From: Pegoplata infirma
Lineage: Eukaryota; Arthropoda; Insecta; Diptera; Anthomyiidae
NCBI GenBank assembly: GCA_963921195.1
Contig: OY992540.1
Coordinates: forward strand, 76,187,337 to 76,251,336
Length of the DNA stretch: 64,000 nucleotides
Direction of reading: 5' to 3'
Part shown: positions 57,610 to 64,000 of the stretch, in pieces
Position numbering within the stretch: the stretch's first letter is position 1
How the letters are laid out: every line of letters begins with the position of its first letter
The notes under the pieces: model-generated
Databases searched by the model: none
What the model was told of the DNA's origin: nothing
What the model saw: the letters and a program-made list of their open reading frames with translations, nothing else
Made by a program: the position numbers and the translations under genes

Positions 57610-58503
57610 ACACCGCTCAACACTCATTTTCCGGTTTGAATTCTGATGATCAATTTTAGTAGACTTTGATCTCCTGATTCCAAATCTGTTCTCCAAATTT
57701 TCCCATCACGTCCAGATTTTTAGTTATTCACGGTTGAAAATGCGAAAAATGACGATTTTTGCATTATTTGAAAGCCTGCACAGCAGCCATTCAGTGGAAT
57801 ACAAATCTGGTATAAAGCTCAAAAGTATAATTTGTCTATGGTCTCCAACATAGAACACAATTTTTTTCAAATTATTACGTTTGGTTGGGCTTTACTTGCG
57901 TTTTAAAATGATACTGTTAAAATTACCATTTTTGTAAAAAAGGTAAGGTAGATACCTTAGTTTTTTTTGATATTTTTCAAAGAAAAACTAAAAAAAATTA
58001 ATATTTTACAAATTTAAGATTTCTGTGTTATTTTTCGCATACACCGGAAGATATATTTAATGGGTTTAAAAGTCAATAAGAAAGAATGAACTTTTGCCTA
58101 AATTTTGAGCTCATCACAGTAAAGATTGATCATCTGGTTATTGTATTAGAGCCTTTTAAAAATGGTGCTTTTTCTAATTTTTTTGACAGTGTTTTTTTAA
58201 AATGCATGTTTGGCCAATAATAGAGTAACAACTTGAAATTTTTTTGATCATATTTTTGAGATCATAGTTCAATTCTACTCTCACGCTTTATACCTGATTT
58301 TTATTCCACCCAGCGGCTGCTGTGCAGGCTTTCAAAAAAAACAAAAATCGCGTTTTTTCGCATTTTCAACCGCGAATAATTAAAATTCTAGACGTGATGG
58401 AAAAATTTGGAGCACGAATTTGGAATCAGCGAGTCAAAATCTTTAAAAATTTTATATCAAACTTCAAACCGGAGCCAAACACCTTCGATTTGTTGAGCGG
58501 TGT
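57610..58503. mobile_element. ACACCGCTCAACA foldback element, copy 2
   Basis: 894 bp, near-identical reverse complement of 38326-39222 along its whole length. Flanked by AATT/TTAT; the host left arm lacks the insertion. Confidence 0.88.
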
Positions 58504-58570
58504 TATTTACTCAATCTAGATGCCATTAAGCTTAAATTAAATAATAATCATTTGATAATAATAACATTCA

Positions 58571-58875
58571 GTATTGTTAACTTTGTCTTTAACAAATCGC
58601 ATCTACTATAAAAAAGTTTCCAATGTATTGTCGCCCACTGTATCCCATACTATCATGAAATATTGCTTGTAAAATCCCTTATGAAATGGAAATAGGTTAT
58701 TCGTAAGTTCAGAAAAAATTTTGAGGGTAAACTTTATTGAGGGTTGGTCTCGCATTTTAGGGAGATAGGGCCCTAGATATTTTTTAAAAATCAAAAAAAA
58801 AAAATTCATTAAAAGGAACAAATTTTCCAAAAAAAAAAAATATTTTTTTTCTCTCACTCTAGCCCATATTATTCA
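58571..58875. other. AT-rich DNA, nothing recognised
   Basis: Includes 'gcccactgtatccc' near 58632 and poly-A/T runs. The 83-codon minus frame 58857-58606 has no family features. Confidence 0.3.
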
Positions 58876-58879
58876 AAGT

Positions 58880-59300
58880 ATTTCAAAATTTTTTTCTCTT
58901 GACTCTTTCTTAGAGCTTAAGACAATTTTTTATTTAAACCTAATTAAAGTCAAATCTGATCATTTTAACCCGTGGCGAACTTTTATTACTAATATTTTTA
59001 TTTCGAAGCTTTGAGTTTTTGGTGAATATTTTATAAAAATTCTAAATTTTAAAGGAAGGGCGCCAAGAGTTAAAATAATCGTATTTGGCTCAAATTAGTT
59101 TCAAATGAAAGTATATATCAAGCTCTTTAAAATGGTCAAAGGATTGAAATTTTTAGATTTTTTGTGAAAAATTTCTTGAACGTAGAAAAAACTGTCATTT
59201 TTTGCAAATTTAAATAGCGATCTCTCAACACATGGCAAATCAGACACATGGGCAAATCAAAAACTGTAGAAAAAATGCCGCTCTAAAAAGGCAGTTTGAT
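58880..59300. repeat. Fragment of GGCGCC-type foldback element
   Basis: 'tcattttaacccgtggcg', 'ggaagggcgccaagagttaa', 'caagctcttt' and 'cgatctctcaa' follow the order of 31200-31500. No termini. Confidence 0.6.
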
Positions 59301-59553
59301 GACAAAAAATAAAATCATTTTCTGAAACATTTTTTTTTAGAAAAAATTTCGTATAATTTTAAATTTTTTTTATAGATTTTATTCTTAAGGTTTAAGATTT
59401 TGGTCAAATACAAATATTTTTTAAGAAATATTTTAATTTTTTTTTAAGAAACATTTCTGTTTAATAGAAATATTTCTTCTTTAAAATCATCATAATTGTT
59501 TTTATAAAATGGAACTATTTTACTGACAATTTTGCAAAGTTGTTTATACACAT

Positions 59554-59716
59554 TAGAGTGGGCGCCTGAGTAAATGTTGACTCACGCACGCTCTCGAAAT
59601 AAAAATTTTGCTCAGGCATGATCACGCACGAATTTTTTCTGCTCACGTTCACGCACGCGTAATTCACGCGTGAATCACATGAATCACGAAAAAATCGTGT
59701 CGCGCGCTGATCTCTA
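59554..59716. mobile_element. 163-bp hAT-like MITE rich in CACGC
   Basis: TAGAGTGGGCGCC at the left, inverted TAGAGATCAGCGCGCG at the right. Interior has CACGCACG and CACGCGTGAATCAC words. Flanks ATACACAT and ATACATCT share six of eight bases, so the duplication is eroded or doubtful. Strikingly GC-rich for this window. Confidence 0.55.
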
Positions 59717-59719
59717 ATA

Positions 59720-59880
59720 CATCTTATCTCTAATATCCAATGACAAAATGATTCATTTCAAATACAATGGCTTTGTTGTTCCAAGTATTCTTGCGAATGA
59801 TTAATATTCTTTTGAAATTTTTAAAATATTACTCATACGTCACCGTATTACTCTTTTTTGGCAAAGATGAAAAAATAAGT
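59720..59880. repeat. ACTCATACGTCAC repeat, copy 1
   Basis: 'gcgaatgattaatattctt', 'atattactcatacgtcacc' and 'tttttggcaaa' match 61395-61560 in order. The hairpin half TGCGAATGATTAATATT is akin to the centre of the GGCATTCCACACC elements. Confidence 0.55.
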
Positions 59881-60485
59881 AAAAAATTTTTTAATAATTT
59901 TTAGAATCATCTAAGACACTTGTAGAAAATAATAAAGCCAATATCTTTGACCATAAGATGTTTTTCCAACAAAAAATTTGAAGATACTATAAACAAATTT
60001 TTAAAAATTCACAGACTCATACAGAAAACTACTCAAATTTTGGGACACTTATTATAAAAAACAAACGGCAAATTTTGAAAAATTATTTCTGTTATATATG
60101 GTTTTGAATTGAGAAAAGTGTGAAAGAAAAATTTTTAATTTTTCTAAAAATTTAGACATCCTGGTTTGTTTCTTACTAGTTTCATATTATCCAGTTATAA
60201 TAATCTTCAGAAAAACTTTTAATGTCAATTTATTTAGTTAATAGTCAATAAAACTCTATATGTGAAAATTATTTACAGATCGCAGCCGACAAGGATTGAA
60301 CTCATCATCATCTGTAATACTTTGCTATTAACTGCTTTTAACTGCTCTGTTCGAATTTATTAAAATTCGTATAAAAACATTTTGAGTAGTGTTATTTTAG
60401 CTCGGGGTCATTTTTTCCTTACTAATTAATTTTATGATAATCTACTAGAAAAATTTTGTGACATTTTGTGATAATTAGATTCAAA
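59881..60485. other. AT-rich DNA, nothing recognised
   Basis: No gene, terminal repeat or shared family seen. Confidence 0.35.
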
Positions 60486-60660
60486 AACATTTTTTCTATA
60501 AAAAAAATTCTCATATTCTTAGATATTTGCAATATTGTTAAAATTTGGGATGAGAAGTTTAAAGCATAGAATCTTAGAACAAAAGACATTTTCTATGACG
60601 AAATTTTTTATTGAAAAATTCTACGATTCTAAAACATTTTTCCTTTAAAATAATGTTATG
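60486..60660. repeat. Diverged 35-bp satellite monomers
   Basis: 'tttttctataaaaaaaattc', 'tagaatcttagaac', 'gacattttctatgacgaaat' and 'ctacgattctaaaacattt' keep the satellite order with heavy divergence. Confidence 0.45.
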
Positions 60661-60867
60661 ATAATAGGTGCATTTTAATAACGGATAGATAATCATTTGA
60701 TATATATATTGGAACGGTCATATACTGAAACGGTCATATTGGAATTAAAAATTTTAGTCTAAAAAAATTTTCCCATAGAAATTTTTGTTAATCTGTAATA
60801 TCTCCTATCACAAGTTCTTTTCAACGTAAAAATTTAACTTTTTATAAAAATCAGCTATTGTAATATC

Positions 60868-61384
60868 TAGGGATGTGATTTCCATGCAAATGCATGTTTT
60901 TTGTCGATATTCTAAGAACAATATCGACTATTATCTTTCCGAATCAAGAAATTTGCGTTAAAATGGCATCGATTTGTTTTTGCATATTTTGGTGAAAATG
61001 CTTATTTTTGCATATTTAAGTTTTGAATGCATATTTCCAACTTTTAAGTGCATAATTTAGCATATTTTGGCATAAATTAGCATAAACCAATTGAAACTTA
61101 TTTGTTTTAAAAACTATTTAAAATTTGAAAAATTTGTCTTGAAAATAAGAAAATTTTCTTTTTTATTTTTAATTTTTTTATAGATTGTTTTAGTTTCTAA
61201 AAAAATCTTGCTTACATAAAATTTTAAGTGTTACTATTCAAACCCGGCGTTATTTTTTAATTTTTTTTTAAAGTTTTTCGCATGAAACAAGATTTTTTTT
61301 TGCACAAATTACATTTTTTAATGCATATTTTGAATTTTTTAGTGCATATTTTCGATTTTTTAGTGCATGAAAATCTCATCCCTA
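60868..61384. mobile_element. 517-bp hAT-like element (TAGGGATGAGATTT), copy 2
   Basis: Reverse-oriented relative of 56742-57314. Termini TAGGGATGTGATTTCCATGC and, inverted, TAGGGATGAGATTTTCATGC. Flanks GTAATATC (60860-60867) and GTAATAAC (61385-61392) match at seven of eight bases, so it is older than copy 1. Confidence 0.85.
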
Positions 61385-61394
61385 GTAATAACAT

Positions 61395-61560
61395 CAAAAC
61401 GATTTTTGTATTCAATGACAAAGTGATTTATTTTCAAAAAATCAAAAAATCTCTTTGTTCTTGTATGAATGTTAGCGTATGATTAATATTTGATTGTAGT
61501 TTTAAAAAATTTATATTACTCATACGTCACAGCATAACGCCTTTTTGGCAAAATAGTTTT
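61395..61560. repeat. ACTCATACGTCAC repeat, copy 2
   Basis: Direct partner of 59720-59880 ('gcgtatgattaatatttg', 'atattactcatacgtcac', 'tttttggcaaa'), cut at its left by the hAT element ending at 61384. Confidence 0.55.
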
Positions 61561-61685
61561 TTAAGGCTGTTTGGTGGCAATAAAAGTAATAAATACACAT
61601 TTTTTAAACAACTTTCTAATTTGAAACAGCTTTGTCCCTAAAATGTGGCTATTTTTATCGAATTTAAATCATTTTCATTGTACAC

Positions 61686-63615
61686 TAGGGTGAAGCAATT
61701 TTTTTTTTTTTTTTTTGAATTTCGTAAAAGGCGGTGTCTAAAAGTTGCCATTTAGGGTCGATATTAATAGACAAAAAAATGGACATGTAGGACAATGGAT
61801 TTGGGTTCCTTTTTTGACTTAAAATCAGAAATTTCCGAACAAAGTGAAAAACAAATACTTTTTTTTTTTTGCTTAAAATATTAGTTTATTTTCAGCCATT
61901 ACAAAAAAGGAACATTTTTGGTAAAAAAAATTTTATCTTAAAATTTTTTTTCTTGTTTTGCTAAAAAAAATATTTTTAATGAGGTTTTTGCTGAAAATAT
62001 AATGTTATATTATAGCTCAGTGTTTTAAATATGTATTACACTGTGCTACAAAAAAAACAAAATCGAATATCCTTTTCAAATGAGCTAATGAAGGATGTAG
62101 GTCTCATCGAAAAGATCACAAAAACACCCATCAAATTGCCAGACACCCACAAATTTTAAAGTTATTTTCAAAAAACGTTTTTTTTTTTACTTTCCTCACT
62201 AAACTACGTGTAGATTAGAAACTTTTTAACCGATTTTCAATTTTTTAACTGTTTTGGATAGAAGAAAGATAGGGCTTTTCATTTGTGTAAATTGGTATTT
62301 ATATATAAGAAAGATATAAATTGATTTTTTCAACAAACCTATTTTTTTTGTTATTTTTTTTTTAATTTAGTTTATCGATTTTTTTCTGTTATTGTTCGTT
62401 TAACAACCTTTATATTCATACACTTGTACTTAAATAAAATTTAATTCTGAATTCAATGAGCATTATCCTGAAAATATTGGATAATTATTGACAGAGTTGT
62501 GATAATTTTATAAAAAAGAAAATTAAGATTTTGCATGAAATCGCCATTCGGACATCCCAGACAAAAAATATAAAAAAATTAACAAACATAATTATTTCAC
62601 TATTATCATTATTTTAAAGGTTTTTAGCACCCTGAATTCGAATTTGACCTTGAAATTGCTCTAGCTCATTTAGTTTTGAATATATCAATTTATGTTAAAT
62701 ATCTCAAAAATCTGGCGTGTTAGCAACATTTCAAGGCCAGATTCGGATTGAGGGCACCAAAAACTTTTTAAAATATTGTACATGACCTCTTATGAAAAAT
62801 TAATTTTTTTGTCTGGGTTATCTGAACGGCGATTTCCACCAAAGTCTTAATTTTCTTTTTTAGAAAAATTATCACAACTCTGTTAATTGTTATAAAATTT
62901 TTTTCAGAATAAAGCTTATCGTATTCAAAACTAAATTTTCTTTAAGAATACGTTTATAAATATATAAGTTGTTGAACGAAAAAATCGATTAGCTCGAAAA
63001 ATTTTCAAAAAGTAACAAAAAAATTATATATTATACTTAGAAAAAATCAATAGATATCTTTCTTATATGTGTAGACCACTTCACACACTTGGAAATCCTT
63101 ATTTTTTTTCTATCCAAAACATTTAAAAAATTTAAAATCGGTTGAAAAGTTTCTGAATTACACAAAGTTTAGTGAACAAAGTCCCCAAAAAACGTTTTTT
63201 GACAATAACTAAGATTTGAGGGTGTCTGGCAAGTTTAATGGGCATTTTTGTGATATACTCAACCAAACCAATAACCTATACTATGTCACATCAGAAGTAT
63301 TTTTTGACTGTAGCACAGTGTTGTTATCGTATAATTTAATTTGGCCATTAATGCAATTTCAAATTAATTGAAAAAAAAGTTATTTTTGATTTTTTTAATT
63401 TTTTTGCAGACTAAAAAAAAAAATTATTATAAAAACACGTTTTCAGTAATGTCCAAAAAAATATTTTAACCAACAAAAAAGCTAAATTTTTTTCACTTTG
63501 TTCTGAACTTTTCGATTTTCAAGCCAAAGAAAAGAAACCAAATCCATTGTGGTTCAATATTTTTCCGATTCCGACGTTTTCGAAATTCGAAAAAAGCTAA
63601 ATTGTATCCACCCTA
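61686..63615. mobile_element. 1.93-kb palindromic element (TAGGGTG ends)
   Basis: TAGGGTGAAGCAATTTTTTT at the left, inverted TAGGGTGGATACAATTTAGC at the right, flanked by TTGTACAC (61678-61685) and TTGCACAG (63616-63623), six of eight matching. Arms share 'aatggatttgg.ttc', 'gaacaaagtgaaaa' and, further in, 'atatgtgtagacca', 'ctatccaaaac', 'aaaatcggtt'; the dyad centre is near 62690. Non-coding. A fragment lies at 4101-4525. Confidence 0.75.
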
Positions 63616-63623
63616 TTGCACAG

Positions 63624-64000
63624 TATACTAATATTTCCACAAACAAAAATAAAGTTTATCTGATGAAGGACAACAAGTTTTAGTTATCCTAAGTCAAAAA
63701 GTATTAGCTATAAAATATATCAACCTTATGGGTGTTGCAAAACTTCATGTAGAAAATAAACCTAAAGGTCAAATTTCAAAATAAAAAAAAAAAACATTCT
63801 TTTATTTTAACTTACAAATATACTGTAAAATACTATTAGAAATATTAAGACCCCCAGGAAAATTCCAATATAGATGTATAATAGGGGTGGAACCAAAATT
63901 ATCTGGAATTACAGTGTGGGTAAATTAGGATATTGAGGTATGAAGTAAAGTTAAGATTCCTAAAAACATAAATTTAGTGTTGGAAACTCCGACAGAAATG
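63624..64000. other. AT-rich DNA, nothing recognised
   Basis: No gene or defined repeat seen before the window ends. Confidence 0.35.

Larger units (their letters stand above)
56413..58570. mobile_element. Foldback element with two insertions
   Basis: Arms pair 'cgttattattatcaaatgag', 'taagcttaatggcgtctaga' and 'ttgagta' at the left with the inverse ending near 58568, and 'tttgtaaacaaagaaaa' (56680) with its inverse near 57345. The hAT element 56742-57314 sits near the centre and the ACACCGCTCAACA element 57610-58503 in the right arm; the left arm gives the empty site for the latter (GTAAGTAAAGGTGCTAC). Confidence 0.7.

Overview
The window looks like gene-free, repeat-saturated, very AT-rich DNA from a fly, probably a calyptrate such as a blowfly, flesh fly or house-fly relative. 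The main clue is an abundant interspersed repeat of the dipteran mini-me / INE-1 type, with a 'CCCCATAAAGTATAT' core, (GTCC)n tracts and ends reading 'CACTTGTTT'. Non-autonomous DNA transposons, a Helitron and a homogenised satellite fit the same picture. Species cannot be decided from sequence alone. I found no intact host gene, rRNA or convincing tRNA. The longest open frame (143 codons) belongs to a decayed repeat-encoded protein. Most short open frames are chance products of AT-rich or palindromic DNA.

Layout. 0-7 kb: a transposon-derived pseudogene, then mini-me copies, one split by an 803-bp palindromic element. 7.2-12 kb: a TA-flanked element (termini CCCGAGTAAAAAT) holding a 2.4-kb Helitron with a 160-bp tandem array, plus a 1.6-kb insert with a hAT transposase remnant and a 735-bp hAT MITE. 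12-20 kb: further mini-me copies, a second and third CCCGAG element, and a 1349-bp palindromic element with a perfect 8-bp target duplication. 22-25 kb: a foldback element (termini ACACCGTCCGAC) split by a 2.0-kb palindromic Tc1-like element, itself carrying a 320-bp insert in one arm. 25-27.8 kb and 42.6-44.3 kb: two same-orientation arrays of a 35-bp satellite. 28-41 kb: nested palindromic elements, mini-me copies and MITEs. 44.6-55 kb: mini-me copies, MITEs and a 2.2-kb foldback. 55.6-63.6 kb: a run of hAT-like elements, most with 8-bp duplications, and a second copy of an 897-bp foldback that also occurs at 38-39 kb.

Nothing here forms a pathway. The elements are related by nesting, which gives relative ages: several hosts can be compared with an uninterrupted relative or with their own opposite arm, so insertion boundaries are read directly. 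The few coding remnants (Tc1-type and hAT-type transposase pieces and one unassigned repeat protein) are all broken, so any mobility would depend on enzymes encoded elsewhere. The most unusual object is the 35-bp satellite: each unit is two abutting 17-bp dyad-symmetric segments plus one T.
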